Positions 51,901-62,490 of a stretch of DNA of 64,000 nucleotides are shown piece after piece. Both the position numbers and the translations under genes were made by a program. The stretch's first letter is position 1. Each line of letters opens with the position of its first letter. The notes under the pieces were generated by a model. The model was not told where the DNA came from, did no database searches, and was given only the letters and a program-made list of their open reading frames with translations. The DNA is taken from positions 14,894,931 to 14,958,930 of the forward strand of contig CAIIXF020000003.1 in assembly GCA_903813345.2 (NCBI GenBank), given 5' to 3'. This DNA comes from Owenia fusiformis. Taxonomy: Eukaryota > Annelida > Polychaeta > Sabellida > Oweniidae.

Positions 51901-52596
51901 ACAATTAACGCAAGAAGAGCAATATCTCGTGAAATAATTAAGTATTTATAGACTTTTGAACCCCTCACTACCTTCGGTCGTTTGGGGGTACAGAAAACTG
52001 GGGGTGTATTCGACTATAATAACACCTGTTATGAGGTCTATATTACGATTCGAACATGAAAACTCACCAAAATGTTTCGAATATTCATTATGGTCCGCCA
52101 TAACCACAGACCGCTGCTATGACGTCACATATTACTTGTATTACCAGGGGCACTACCGTTCGCGAATATACCCCGGTTGAAATGTTGACTTTGTTCACAG
52201 TTTATAGAAGGCGTGAACGCAGTCATGTTCGAATTGAAATTAGAACACCAAACTTTGACATAGTATCACTAAACATTCATCATTATTTCTACAAAATCTG
52301 ATTCACAAACATAACTTTTTTCTAGAGACATGGTTGGCATTAGCAATTTAATTCGACAGATAAACTTTTCTTTGATTTTAGTTGACAAGTCCTGAAAATA
52401 CTTTTTGCGTAAGGACCTACTATTTATCTAGACACGCCCTTTAAGATGAATTTACAGTAATTAATTAATCATACTTAAACCTGTACCTGTACACTGTGCC
52501 ATATTCCCCTTGTCCAAGTTTCGTAAATAAATCAACTGTACAATTCGCGCTGATCCTCCATTTACCAACTTCTTCAGGTTGTCCTGGCTCGGCCAT
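36978..52596 (-). CDS. Ser/Thr protein kinase fused to three mind-bomb-type SH3 repeats
   Basis: Fifteen exons (minus strand): 52596-52487, 48731-48362, 47876-47660, 46967-46767, 46255-46166, 45666-45557, 45236-45132, 44908-44813, 43688-43615, 42723-42567, 42380-42304, 39633-39492, 39288-39174, 39082-39049, 37083-36978. All introns are GT-AG, phases agree, and the total is 2004 nt (667 residues plus stop). Residues 1-298 are a kinase with all catalytic landmarks: GQGEYGTV (28-35), VAIK (K49), HRDLKPGN (140-147), DFG (163-165), APE (193-195). An Arg/Pro/Gln linker (300-330), a helical segment (331-366) and an Asp-rich exon (367-401) follow. Residues 402-620 are three mind-bomb SH3-type repeats (GDVVYMTKDL..DGYGGWV; GHGGCNEEML; INPALLSK), each encoded by two exons. 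A short helix ends the protein. Plant KEG also joins a kinase to such repeats, but I know no close animal match. Substrate unknown. The exon 3-4 junction is the weakest. Confidence 0.85.
37526..38676 (+). mobile_element. Mariner-type element, decayed, with internal duplication
   Basis: TA flanks both ends (37524-37525, 38677-38678). Inverted ends CAGGGTGTCCAAAAAACAGG / complement extend about 150 bp (ACTCGGTCAA...TTTTGC). The plus-strand interior holds a decayed transposase: HGIISPFWFEGDWG, then WFRQCFGGQLIS, then AHSPDLNLPNFYLWRFLKD, matching the family SPDLTPLDFFLWGYLK motif. A 159-bp segment is duplicated in tandem (about 37668-37826 and 37827-37985), copying part of the transposase region. 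It lies in the last intron of the kinase gene. Not functional. Confidence 0.8.
39985..42200. repeat. Tandem repeat of ~190-bp units split by a Tc1 element
   Basis: Units contain GTATATATTTCAAGTCTGAT, TGGTTGACTATTTT, TTTTATATCTGCAAAAA, GCCATTAAATGACGGACCAT and GACAGGGCCCAAAGGAAG. Copy 1 is split (39985-40121 plus 41768-41870), copy 2 is about 41870-42060, and copy 3 (from about 42080) is partial. It lies in the intron between exons 11 and 12 of the kinase gene. Confidence 0.75.
40122..41767 (+). mobile_element. Tc1-like transposon with decayed transposase
   Basis: The 1646-bp length is typical. Inverted ends of about 27 bp (CACTGTTGCTCATAAATATG) are flanked by TA (40120-40121, 41768-41769). 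The transposase reads on the plus strand from about 40421 (MPHKISEKE) in broken frames. Visible pieces are an HTH-like start (SGMKQTAIARTLGV), NMTPGHSNSNPRENN, the HNKERCLQWAGKH segment, VDKCVRFCRRPEER and ALGNEMRDFDPN-like remains. Several frameshifts and stops make it inactive. It sits within one unit of a tandem repeat whose neighbour is uninterrupted. Confidence 0.85.
42783..43422. mobile_element. 640-bp non-autonomous TIR element
   Basis: Inverted ends CCGATAAATTCTGCCACCTT / complement of about 24 bp. It makes up most of the intron between exons 9 and 10 of the kinase gene. A related, more decayed copy is at 13490-14012. No coding sequence and no clear target duplication. Confidence 0.7.
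43700..44810. other. Intron of the kinase gene without recognised elements
   Basis: The intron between exons 8 and 9 (44812-43689). I see no transposon ends or coding potential. Short open frames on the minus strand (44105-44480) have no family signature. Confidence 0.5.
45781..45980. repeat. Perfect 100-bp tandem duplication
   Basis: Two copies (45781-45880 and 45881-45980) beginning ATTGTTTTTTTCATGAATAT appear identical. They lie in the intron between exons 5 and 6 of the kinase gene. Confidence 0.85.
47150..47245. repeat. Fragment of a dispersed repeat shared with 62285-62385
   Basis: ATGTGTTTTCTAAAGCAATA and AAAGATGACCATTA...GATGATGTG match the right inverted arm of the element at 60680-62490. 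It lies in the intron between kinase exons 3 and 4. Confidence 0.5.
48166..48342. mobile_element. GGCGGATC-family MITE with 5-bp target duplication
   Basis: Ends CACTGGCGGATCTGG and CCAGATCCGCCCCTG are flanked by GTAAT on both sides (48161-48165, 48343-48347). The interior shares GGGCCCA-rich sequence with 15269-15480. It lies in kinase intron 2, about 20 bases from the exon 2 donor. Confidence 0.75.
49645..50625 (-). mobile_element. LINE 3' fragment (5'-truncated)
   Basis: On the minus strand the region ends in an A-rich tail near 49650. It holds a decayed reverse-transcriptase C-terminus in shifting frames: YNTR (with HDYNTR context), FRTNYGK, then LIWNS-like and DNINNS segments, as in the tail of many non-LTR retrotransposons. 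The last 390 bp match 53975-54385 in the opposite orientation. The 112-residue open frame at 50057-50395 overlaps it and is not an intact domain. Confidence 0.65.
50756..51065. mobile_element. 310-bp MITE with long inverted ends and CACTT target duplication
   Basis: CACACCCGGTGATCGTGAAA and its complement form ends of about 85 bp. CACTT occurs on both sides (50751-50755, 51066-51070). The related repeat at 31.8 kb has a single CACT at the corresponding place, supporting an empty site. CAC-starting ends with a 5-bp duplication occur in Transib elements, but the exact Transib consensus is not met. Confidence 0.8.
51100..52480. other. Kinase intron 1, part nearest exon 1
   Basis: Contains a GTCACATTTGCCCTACGGCG stretch near 51331 related to the MITE at 36172. 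The longest unassigned open frame in the window (51268-51735, plus strand, 155 residues) begins in that repeat, has no domain and is followed by unrelated short frames. I do not call it a gene. Confidence 0.4.
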
Positions 52597-52719
52597 TTTC
52601 ACGATGAGTGTCTCTCAAACGAATCTATCGAATGACGGTCATGTAATGTAGACGTTTATGTAGTTCATGTAATCACTAATGGCGGACGGAAGTATTTTTC
52701 TATTTCATTTAGTCGGCTT

Positions 52720-52727
52720 TGACGTCA
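52720..52727. promoter_or_regulatory. CRE-type octamer upstream of the kinase gene
   Basis: The palindrome TGACGTCA lies about 125 bases upstream of the kinase start codon (52596), where a core promoter could be. This octamer is the classic CREB/ATF site. Use here is inferred from sequence and distance only. Confidence 0.3.
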
Positions 52728-52729
52728 GA

Positions 52730-53970
52730 GTAGTTTCATGCAAAATGCACAATCACAAATATGGTGACACAATTGTGACATCATTGTTGCAACTTGCAAA
52801 TTGTTGACATATTTTACTTACATCGGTATGAACTGAAATTAGATTGCTTGTTTTCTTTTGAAATGGTTAATTTCAGATTCTGAGTTGTATTAAAGGGAGA
52901 TGATTTTTTCCCTTCGTCAGCTAATCGAAGCAAAACTTAACTTGCTGTATATGCCAAAAACATCATGTACCTGTCATTGACCAATTAAGTATCCAATTTG
53001 GCCTATATCGAATTTGGGCTTTTTGGTTCAAAATCTAAAACTTATCCTATAAAGTCATACATGTAGCATTGCCACCCTATCATGTATATATTTTGTTCGT
53101 TATGAAAAGTTACATAAGATTGCAAAGTTTCAAAATCAATCAAGGTGTGTCCTGATAAAAAATGATAAAACTAAAAAGGATACAGTTTATTTTTAAGTTT
53201 GCGGGTACGAGGTAATTTAAGCATTTTTAAAGTATTTCTGGACCCAGTTCGACGATCTGTTCACTTAGTCCGTTGTCCATTTTTAGGGATAAAATGTGGT
53301 ACCACATGATCCCTGGCATAATTAAGCATAATTAAGCCACTGTACGAATTCTGTCAATATAACTTTGTGAATAACTGTCACAGACATGTGGACTGAACTC
53401 TGCCATGATGACAACTGCTAGAAATGTGCAATACGGAAACTAAATTTTTCATTTAAGTTGCCCTCGAAATGACCAGAAATTCTAACTACTATGATACATT
53501 GTATCTTTTTTCAAGGACACCCTTGGATTCTGCTGAAATGTTGCAATCCTATGTAACTTTCTATGAGAAACAGGAATGATGTATAACACGGGTGGCAATG
53601 CTACAAATATGATTTTTAGAGGGGGTGCATACGTATGAAACACTCTGTACATTGATTATTTATACCTTGAATCATACTTTCGGTATTTGGGGTTTGTAGA
53701 TCCTTGTAACTAGTAATGCACGTAGATTTACGGGGTGAAGATGGCTGGATCTGGTTTAGTCATTAAAATAAATTTGTGCATGGTATTTCTGCTCTCAAAA
53801 TCTCATAAAATATTAAAATGCAACAGCAAGGAAAATTGGCTCCCAGAGTGCAACATCAATATTCTTACCCATATATGAGCATGTCGTGTCGGGATACAAA
53901 ATTCGAATTCAAACAGCCGCCATTTTGTTCACTTTAATATTTTAATCGTGAATTTTGGTCTTATATATAT
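52730..53970. other. Region upstream of the kinase gene
   Basis: No gene or clear mobile element recognised. Long open frames are absent. Confidence 0.4.
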
Positions 53971-53974
53971 GTAT

Positions 53975-54385
53975 ATAGCTTCAGATAACATCAAAAATTC
54001 CAAAACCTTTCAGATTTTAAAGTGTGCTTTCAAAAGACACGTTATTAGTCTCTATGATTAGTACTCTGTACTACCTTTAAACAGATGCACCGGTATCCAT
54101 AAATCAATGTTATATCTTTCAACTATATCCTGTTAAACATTTTAATTATACTGTTTACCAACTTGGCATACTTGATTTACATTTTGATGACACATTGTAA
54201 ATTCAAGAGTATCTATATGCACCTAGATTTAAAACAATTTATAAAGAATTACAACTTAATGATATTGTGTAATTTTAAAATGTTCTAGCTTGTGATAAGT
54301 CATACACTCCCTGGGGTGTCTTTATCATGTAAATGTGTAAATATGTTAATATGATTTTAATAAATAAATAAAAAAAATTATTATT
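53975..54385 (+). mobile_element. LINE 3' end, 5'-truncated copy
   Basis: It matches the last 390 bp of the fragment at 49645-50625 in opposite orientation, ending in AATAAATAAATAAAAAAAATT. Its start reads ASDNIKNSKTFQ, a WNSLPDNIK-type tail of a reverse-transcriptase protein, then a stop. A shared 3' end with different 5' limits fits LINE retrotransposition. Confidence 0.65.
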
Positions 54386-55968
54386 ATAGACATGATAGAG
54401 ATAATGGTTCGTGTCTTGAACTATTCATTTTGAATTTATAATTCGGTTATAATTACAGAAAATAACGAGATTTCGACGTTTTCATTGTTGGAAAATATCG
54501 AGTTTCGATCCTGGGAGCCTTGCAGTACGGTACGGTATATCTCGGGAATTTGATTTCGTATATCTTTATTGTAGCATCAAAAGATCAAGTTTTACTAGAC
54601 ATATGCCAAAATAATTATTCCATTTTCGCAAGCAACGCCAAGCTTTATCGCCTGAAGTTAATTCATGACATTTAGCTGTTAGTAACATGATACGAAAATA
54701 ATTCTTAATTCTGAGAAACAGCTACAGAAATTCAATGTGTCCTTATGATCAAAGACTGCCTGTAATAAAACACGTTGCTAGAACACTCTTATTGTAATTT
54801 AAATGTCAGTATCATGATCGAACGAATTGTGTCAAATAAAATACAAATTGAGAGCAATGAAAGAATGTTAATTTGACACGTAAACTGGGGTTTCAGGGCC
54901 CTCGATCATAAACAAAGGTTTCGATAAGTACAGAATTTATCCATTTTTAAAAATAGTTTGTCGAAAATTGTAAAAGGTAAATGAAATTTTAGAAAATCTT
55001 GCCCAAAACCTAATCCGATGTTGGTTGCTATTGAATATGCAAAAATTGTGCGGCTGAGCGGGTTTCCTGGAATTTGACGAGATAGAAATAAAATGATAAA
55101 CAAAATAAGATTACATTTACACTCAGAAGAAGTGAGTAGCTCCCATAATACTATCATAGCCTATCGTACTCGGGGATTCCCCGGTTTATTATGTCCAATC
55201 AAATTGTAGGATGTTATCACGTGAACAATCACGAGCACGTGCTTTCTAAGTGCCGCGCATGAGCAAAGTACATGTATAATTTGAAATCGTGGGAATGGCG
55301 TTTATTTCAGTTTAACTTTAGTTCCACGTCCATCATTTCATAACTACGGTAATATCATTGAAGTTACTCGGTCCAAACTTGGAGAAGATACTCATAAAAC
55401 AACACCGAACACTGAGAGATCCATTTCAATGGCAAACGAGGTCTGTTTTTAAAATTGGTTATCGAACGTGCCAAAACATAGGTCATCAATGGGAAATCGT
55501 CTAATTACAGAAAATGGAAGAACGTGTTGTGAAGGTTCGACTTTTGGAGCACATTCCCGTCCAAATACGTTTATTTTTACCGGCGCAAATTCTTTCGTGA
55601 AAGTTAAAAAATAGACAATAATATGTCCCTACAACTTCCATTCCGTTCGCACATTAGTTCGGCTTTGTTTTCATTTTGGCATGAAATGGAAAACACTTGA
55701 ATCGATGGTTAAACGACCCTCCATCGTTCTCTCAATCCTTCAACAATAAAAAAAGGGCTGATTTTAAATCATGTTATCTAACATGTAAATCAAATATCTC
55801 AATGGTCTTCATGTCACAATAGAGTGTCATTATTCAAACAAACATGAACGTTGTAGCGTCGCATGTGAGACCATGGCCATGGCCAACCTAACATTGATCA
55901 ATTAAAAAGTCCCAAATAGGCTCTGGTTCCATGTGAGCAATCACGGGACTTGCAAGTTTCTCATCGTG
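54386..55968. other. No recognisable feature
   Basis: The 83-residue minus-strand open frame at 54906-55157 shows no known domain. Two CACGTG hexamers or close variants occur near 55218-55243, without further support. Confidence 0.4.
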
Positions 55969-57330
55969 CAAAGAGCGAGGGAAAGTATCGCAACAGATTT
56001 TTGACAGTAAATAATTTTTTCTAGTAGTTTCTGGCTGTACAAAAATGAATGCATATGAAAGGCCAATGTATAATCTTTAAGAAAAATTCAAAGAATGGTT
56101 TCAAGATCAATTGGATTATCTCATAAGCCATGTTTAATCCACCCATCAACAAGCTTTTTTCAAAATACAATCGTCATTTTCACCATCGTCCCTCATTTTT
56201 TTAACGATTTTCATGCAAAGTTACATTTTACTTGAACAGATGTTTCATCACTTAAAATATATAAGGAACTCCTCGTGGATTAGGATTATGATAATCCAAT
56301 ATAAGGGGATCCAATGGGGCTATGCTTTTAGTACAGCATACTCATATAAGATGTCATTAGTGTGCCATAAAGTTAGTTCAAAATGTTCTCATAAATGAAT
56401 GGTTGGACTTGTTTGATCCCCTGCTGTTTGATCCCCTGTTTAATCAATGGAGCATAACCGCAGCATTTCCCAAAAAATTCTGAATACCTGTCAAGTTGAC
56501 TGTTTAATGTGTGAGTGCAGTTAAACCTGTGTGTGTGTGTAAGTTGCTAAGAAATTCTAAATACCTCTCTTTATGATAATTTCTATGATGCCTTATTATA
56601 GCATTTACTTTGAACAGGTTTTCTGTATCTTGTTTATCAGTAATGATTCACGAGGTACAGTGCTATTAAAATCATAAATACAGTACAAGAATTTAGTACA
56701 TCATACCTTTGCCAATAATTTTAGTAAGACAAATATTTTGATCCAGCTTCTGAAAAAACATTGAACATGTTTCTATATGATGATGTGTTATAACACACTT
56801 CCTTATTTGAGTTTATCTCCAGATTGATTATTCAAATAATGAAATAAAGGATGATATGCTAAGAATAATTTTTGCATATTCAACAATTCAAGAAATGTTA
56901 TCCTAAGAAAATGTTATGAGTAACATACACTCTAACCTTAATGTTAACATTAGGGAGATTAAGCTTGCATATAAAATCGAAACGCCAACCTATGACCAAT
57001 CGCCCATACAAATGCATCGCTAAATATTTTCCATTCACATTTAGGTTGTGAACATTGCAAGCTTAGGTCCCTATTGAGAGTCTCTGAAAACCACAATCAA
57101 TACCATTGAGTGTGTGGTGTATACTACCTTTATCATTATTTCTAAGATTTACAATAACATCTTTTTAGCAAAATGTCCGATTTTCTTCCATATTAATGTG
57201 AACAAATATAAACAAACATAGAATGATTATATTGGTTGAGTCAACAATTTCAGTTATTAGGGAGGTTAAGATCGCACTATTTTGATGAACGTACACATGG
57301 AATGTGTAAACTTATGGTGTTATGTTATTC

Positions 57331-58127
57331 ACGGTGTTATAGCATGACGGTTACGTCAAGGCGATTTGCAAAATTTTGCAGTAACGATAACAAAAAATGG
57401 CGGATGGGAAAGGCAGCATGTCCTCTTTCTCGCCTGTAGGCAATATTCACAGATAAGATTTCCTTTAAAACTAGTTCCATTCGGTGACGTATATATGGAT
57501 GGTTATAAAGACTGGGTCAAATCTGCCAGGTGGTCTACAAGAAACAGAATATAATCTGTAAACCTACCGACTGAAATATCAAAGTTTATAAGTTTTGATC
57601 CATTCTCGTGTTGTCTCAGTACATGAGCCACTCAAAATATTAACTGTAAGTAGAAGTAAACTGTGTATAACTACTGCAAATTCAAAATACATTATTATGG
57701 CTTGAGTAGAACATATTAGGTGATTTCCAAACCTCAATTGGCTTTGTATGATCGTATGTAGGTTACGTCTATATACCACAAGGTTTTTAGGCAATGTAGA
57801 CCATGCCCTAACAACAAAAACAAAAATAAACAAATTACTAAGTTCTTGTGTAGTTTTGAATTTCAAACTCGACAGTTTTTCTCTTATTTCATGTTATCCC
57901 CGGGCATCAATTTGCAAAGGCTACGTTCAAAATATACATTACTGAAAGTATCACCGAATGCGATTCTTACATAAATTGTTCATCCTTTCATTGATACACA
58001 GAAGTAGAAAATAATGCGCCAACCTTAGTTTTCTCTTCCATCGCAGCCATTTTATTGGATAAATCGGTGAACGTAGCTGTCCAACCTCATTTTCAGAGGT
58101 GGCGTAACCGTCATGCTATAACACCGT
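57331..58127. mobile_element. 797-bp TIR element nested in the 3.8-kb element
   Basis: Ends are ACGGTGTTATAGCATGACGG (25 bp in all, through TTACG) and its exact complement at 58103-58127. Near 57480-57550 a short plus-strand stretch (DGYKDWVKSARWSTRN) faintly resembles the C-terminus of mariner transposases. Non-autonomous. Confidence 0.65.
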
Positions 58128-58309
58128 ACTATTGACTATTTTCACATCACTGGCCTCTTTTTGCCTGATTGATATAATGCCAATTGATGTAATGGTCCCC
58201 AGTTAAACCAGTTGAGAGATGGACAACATTACTTGGGGTCATAACAGTACTCGTTCATGTTCAAGTTCTCACACAAGTGTTTTACACAGTCTGTAGCCAG
58301 CTTTTACCA

Positions 58310-58490
58310 AGGGGTAGGAGCAGTTTTACCAAGGGCAAAGCTTTTGCCTAGGGATGAACTTTTTGACAGTTTTGGCTAAAAAATCATGCGAAGTGCTCAG
58401 ATTGGTGAGAAGCTGCATCATTTTGAAAGAATCTCTTGGGGGAGCAGCAGCTCCCTTTATCTCTCCCCCTCTACCTGGCTACGAGCCTGT
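58310..58490. mobile_element. GTAGCC-family MITE
   Basis: Shares ACAGTTTTGGC, AAATCATGCGAA, GGTGARAARCTGCAT and TTTGAAAGAATYTCT with the copy at 60210 and ends with CTGGCTACGAGCCTG. The 141-residue open frame from 58354 starts inside this repeat and is rejected as a gene. A further related stretch lies near 58980-59100. Confidence 0.6.
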
Positions 58491-60209
58491 GTACTTAACC
58501 TCTCTAATGTTCATGATCAATACTAAATGTAAAATTTTCACATTTTTCATATTTCTACTATTCATATTGACCAATTCCCATTCATGTCATTTTAACAGGT
58601 CCTTAATCCCTTGTTTTCTAGTCGTATCTGCTTTTATTATTCAGTTTCACAATCTATTGTTTTGCCATGCCAGTTTTACATGTTTGCATGCTGAGTTTGT
58701 TTTATGTATTGTTTTTTGTTCCTTATATGGTTTACACATTCACTCAGTTGAGTTGGGGTGTTGCCCCATTACTAGTTAATGTTGCCTAGAGTTTGTGACT
58801 GTACATACACAAAGTATTTCAAATATATATTTTAGAAAACATTTTATATTTGATTCCCACCCAAGGGTCTTCCACTCACCCATTAACATAAACAAAACAT
58901 GAACTCTAATAAAAGTGCCAACAAGACTGCAAGGGAAACTTAATCTATGAATTGGACTTTGCCATATCACATGTATTAGTCCCGTGACCAGGGAGGGGGA
59001 GGAGGGGGGTTGAGAGACGACCCTCTCCCCTAGGCACATTTTCTGTCAACATCCTGCAATTTTTCACCACTTTAGTACATTTCAAGTGATTTTCGGATGA
59101 TGCTTTCATTTAATTGCTTGCACTGATGGTTTCTCTTGAAAATTCATGCACATAAGGTGATCTAGTATTTCAACACAGGACCCTGAATGCGCTATTTGAG
59201 CTTGAAGTAAAAGTATTCATAGTATTACTGTTTGTATTATTAATCTCTATGATTTTTCAATAGGCTAACTCAGTCAGTGAATGCAGGATTAAAACACAAC
59301 ACACATGAGTAATTCACCCACCTATGCATGTTATTATTGAAAAACATTGCCATCTTTTATATCACTCCTAAATTATTTTTGTAAACATGCATTTTAAGAG
59401 GTTCATTTTTTCAAAAAAAAACTCAAAAACAAACTTCATGGAGTTCCTTACATATTTTACTTGATGAAACATGTGTTCAAGTACAATGTAACTTTGCATG
59501 AAAAATTGTAAAAAAATGAGGGACGATGGTGAAAATGACGAATGTATTTTGAAAAAGCTTGTTGATGGGTGGATTAAATGGATTATAAGATAATCCAATT
59601 GATCTGGAAACTATTCTTTGAACTTTTCTTGAAGATTATAGATTCGCCTTTCCCAAGCATTTACTTTTTACAGCCAGAAACTACTCACAAAAAAATTATC
59701 AACTGTCAAAATTATCAAAAGTCTGTTGCGATACTTTCCCTGCTCCTTTGTGGAAATTAACTTCGGTTTATACGTGGTAATATGTGGTAAACGGCGCACC
59801 CATACAGGTGCAGACATATGATGATCATACATTACTGCTACAATCCCAGGCTACAATGCTTGCTGCTATATACGACTGGTTTTGCACGTTAGCGTGGTAA
59901 ACATGGTCAGTACTCTAACATATAAGCAGCCATATGGGACTTAGAAATTTATCTTTCTGCAAATGTGATGGAAATGTTCTTATATACGTGTAAGCGTTGT
60001 AATCGGGGCACTGAATTCATTGAATAATTTTTTCACATTTTTCACATATCACTGCTCAGTATCAAGCAAAGGTAACGACCGTAACCTTCGCATCTAAGAT
60101 GGCGGACGGGTATTGTCTATTTCGATATTTTTAGTTTTCATCGAATGAACTACTTTATATTTGACCTTATTAATAAGTGAATTGTTGGTTTCGCAAAACA
60201 TATACTTAT

Positions 60210-60410
60210 CAGGCCCGTAGCCAGGATTTGCCTGAGGTAGCGGTTTTACCAATGGGAAGGGAGTTTTTGCCGTTTTTTGCCAAGGGGGAGCTTTAGACAG
60301 TTTTGGCAAAAAAATCATGCGAAAAGTGTTCAGAATGGTGAAAAACTGCATGATTTTGAAAGAATTTCTGACCAGGGGCGGGGGGAGCGGCCGCTCCCTT
60401 CGCTCATAAG
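60210..60410. mobile_element. GTAGCC-family MITE
   Basis: Starts CAGGCCCGTAGCCAGGATTT and ends in a G/C-rich stretch (GGGGGGAGCGGCCGCTCCC). It has the same internal sequence as the copy at 58310. Followed at about 60533-60560 by a (TTTA)n run. Confidence 0.6.
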
Positions 60411-60679
60411 GTGGATTAGATAGTACTAGTATGGTTTCATGCTCAATATCGCTATGACTGCCTACCAATAATTATGTCTAAACGAAATAAGTATTTAAAT
60501 TCACTTATAAACAACGTTTTATAGTAAATTTTACTTTATTTATTTATTTATTTATGTGGTCAGTCTTACAAATAAATAATAAAATATAAAAAACTAATTA
60601 CAATTTTACCCAGCCCAATTTGAGCTTATTAACCATTGTTAACAATAGTTACCCTTTCAGACATCAGAAGATTTTTTAA

Positions 60680-62490
60680 GATTTAGCTGACTTAATCAAA
60701 ACATAAAAGAGTGGTATTGATATGGAGAACTGAATTCAACAATGTTTTTCTCTTAAACCAACCATTGAAAACATTCTGTAAAAAACACGGTATTTTATGT
60801 AATGTTGACTGATTGACAACAATTTGATGCGAAAATTATTTAGAAATATTTTATAATAATTGTTTTTCTTAACATTTTTTTGTTTTTTAGAGCAATTGTT
60901 TTTGCTCCTTTCTACCAATTCTTGAGAATGAAATAAAATGTATTTCCGAACCTTGTTGGAACAAAATAGCATATACCAGGTCGATCAATAAGTTCATAGA
61001 AAATGTCTCTAAAATTGTGAGTATTTGCTCAAGAGATGAAATTTTCACAAGGTATGGGAAATGTATTTCACTGTAGGTTCTGTCAGTTTCATACTGATCC
61101 ATGATGTGTTCATTGATTGGCGGTTGCTATAGTAACCCGTAAAATGGGTACGCGGTGCAACATTTAATAGCGATGCTTTATGTTTTTATCAAAGCATTTA
61201 TTTCATAATATATCATATTATATGTCATGCTAACATTTTGCCTTCATAACAGTATACCAAATGTACCCACCTAAGTGTTCTAGTAACAGTTATATTAGAT
61301 ATTCAAAATATTTCCCATTGTGGAGAATATAGAGTTCATGTCTTTTAACCCAATCTTGGTACACTTTTCTGAAGCCATCGGGGAACATTTTCCTCAGTGC
61401 AGCTTGGACAGCATGATGCAGCTCATCAACCCTATGAAATCTTACACCTCGGAGCTCTTCCTTCAGCTTGCCAAATACTCCATAATCTAGAGGAGCCTTG
61501 TCAGGTGAGTATCGAGCTTGGTCAAGGACGCTCATAGATAATGTTTCTCGGATAGTATCCTGCACTACCTGATGCGATGGTGCGTTATCTTAATGGAAAA
61601 CCTGGCCGTCATTGCGTTTCTTCTCAGAGTTTGTTGTCACAATTATTTTATGACATTAAGGGAACGATCTGTGATGTCATAATAGGAATGAGTATACATT
61701 TGTGATATCATACATGGAATTGTTTCCATAGCAACAATGTGGAAAACAAAACGGTCTGACAGTTATTTCAAATTATGGTAGTAATTCCACATCATGCTTG
61801 TTGGAAATTATGGTTTTTTAACTGCACCACATGCGTGTTGTACGAGTTACCATGGCAACCATTTATCAAAGAATATTGTGTTATTGTTCATGCAACTTAT
61901 GGAATAAATAATCAGATAAATTGTCTACATTCTGTGCAAATTTGGCATGGTTTGAGTGAAAACTCTCAATTTAAGAGATATTTTCCATGAACTTATTGGT
62001 CGACCTGGTACCACACGTTTTTAGACCTCTCAATATCATAGTTATACAAAGGAATTTTTGGTTGATTTTAAAAAAGTATTCAAAAAATTAAAACAAAAAC
62101 CTCCCAAAATAGATAAAAATCAAGATAAACATTTTATTTCATTAAAAAGATACTTTTTTAAAATCAACCAAAATTTCCTTTGTACAATTACAATATTGAG
62201 AGACCTAAACATGTTTTGTTCTAATGAGGTTCGGAAAGATGTTTCATTTCACTCTGGAACATGATACCAAGAACAAAACAAGTGTTTGATGTGTTTTCTA
62301 AAACAATATAGATGAAAGTATACATATATTTTTCAAATTATATTGTAAACAAAAGATGACCATTAAATTGACGATGTGTTTTATTTTTAGATTTTTTAGG
62401 TTTAAGAGAAAAGTGTGTTCAAAAAGTTCTCCATATCGATACCACTCCTTTGCAAAATCAACCTTAAAAAGGTCATTGAATGTCAATCGA
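60680..62490. mobile_element. Element with ~290-bp inverted arms enclosing a mariner and a hairpin MITE
   Basis: The left arm (about 60680-60970) and right arm (about 62210-62490) are inverted copies: GGTATTGATATGGAGAACT, TTTCTCTTAAACC, ATTTCATTCT and CCGAACCTTGTTGGAACAAA. Between them lie the mariner at 60976-62008 and a hairpin of about 200 bp (62012-62212; CTCAATATCATAGTTATACA with AATTACAATATTGAG). Part of the arm also occurs at 47150-47245. Confidence 0.6.
60976..62008 (-). mobile_element. Mariner element, truncated transposase
   Basis: TA on both sides (60974-60975, 62009-62010). Inverted ends CCAGGTCGATCAATAAGTTC / complement of CCAGGTCGACCAATAAGTTC. On the minus strand, 61600-61290 encodes the C-terminal third of a mariner transposase: DNAPSH, then YSPDKAPLDYGVFGKLKEEL, VYQDWVKRHELYI and a stop. 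An in-frame stop lies just before DNAPSH, and the N-terminal two thirds are missing, so it is inactive. Confidence 0.85.

Larger units (their letters stand above)
55969..59752. mobile_element. 3.8-kb element with ~300-bp inverted ends
   Basis: The left arm (about 55969-56275) and right arm (about 59445-59752) are inverted copies: AGGGAAAGTATCGCAACAGA, GTTTCTGGCTGTA, CAATTGGATTAT, AAGCTTGTTGATGGGTGGAT and GATGAAACAT. The interior carries a nested 797-bp element (57331-58127) and a GTAGCC-family MITE (about 58310-58490). No intact transposase. Target duplication unresolved. Confidence 0.7.

Noticed and set aside
54906-55157. 83-residue minus-strand open frame upstream of the kinase gene
   Set aside because: No recognisable domain and no downstream exon that would join it.
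58354-58779. 141-residue plus-strand open frame
   Set aside because: It begins inside a GTAGCC-family MITE shared with 60210 and shows no domain; the hydrophobic run reflects T-rich DNA.
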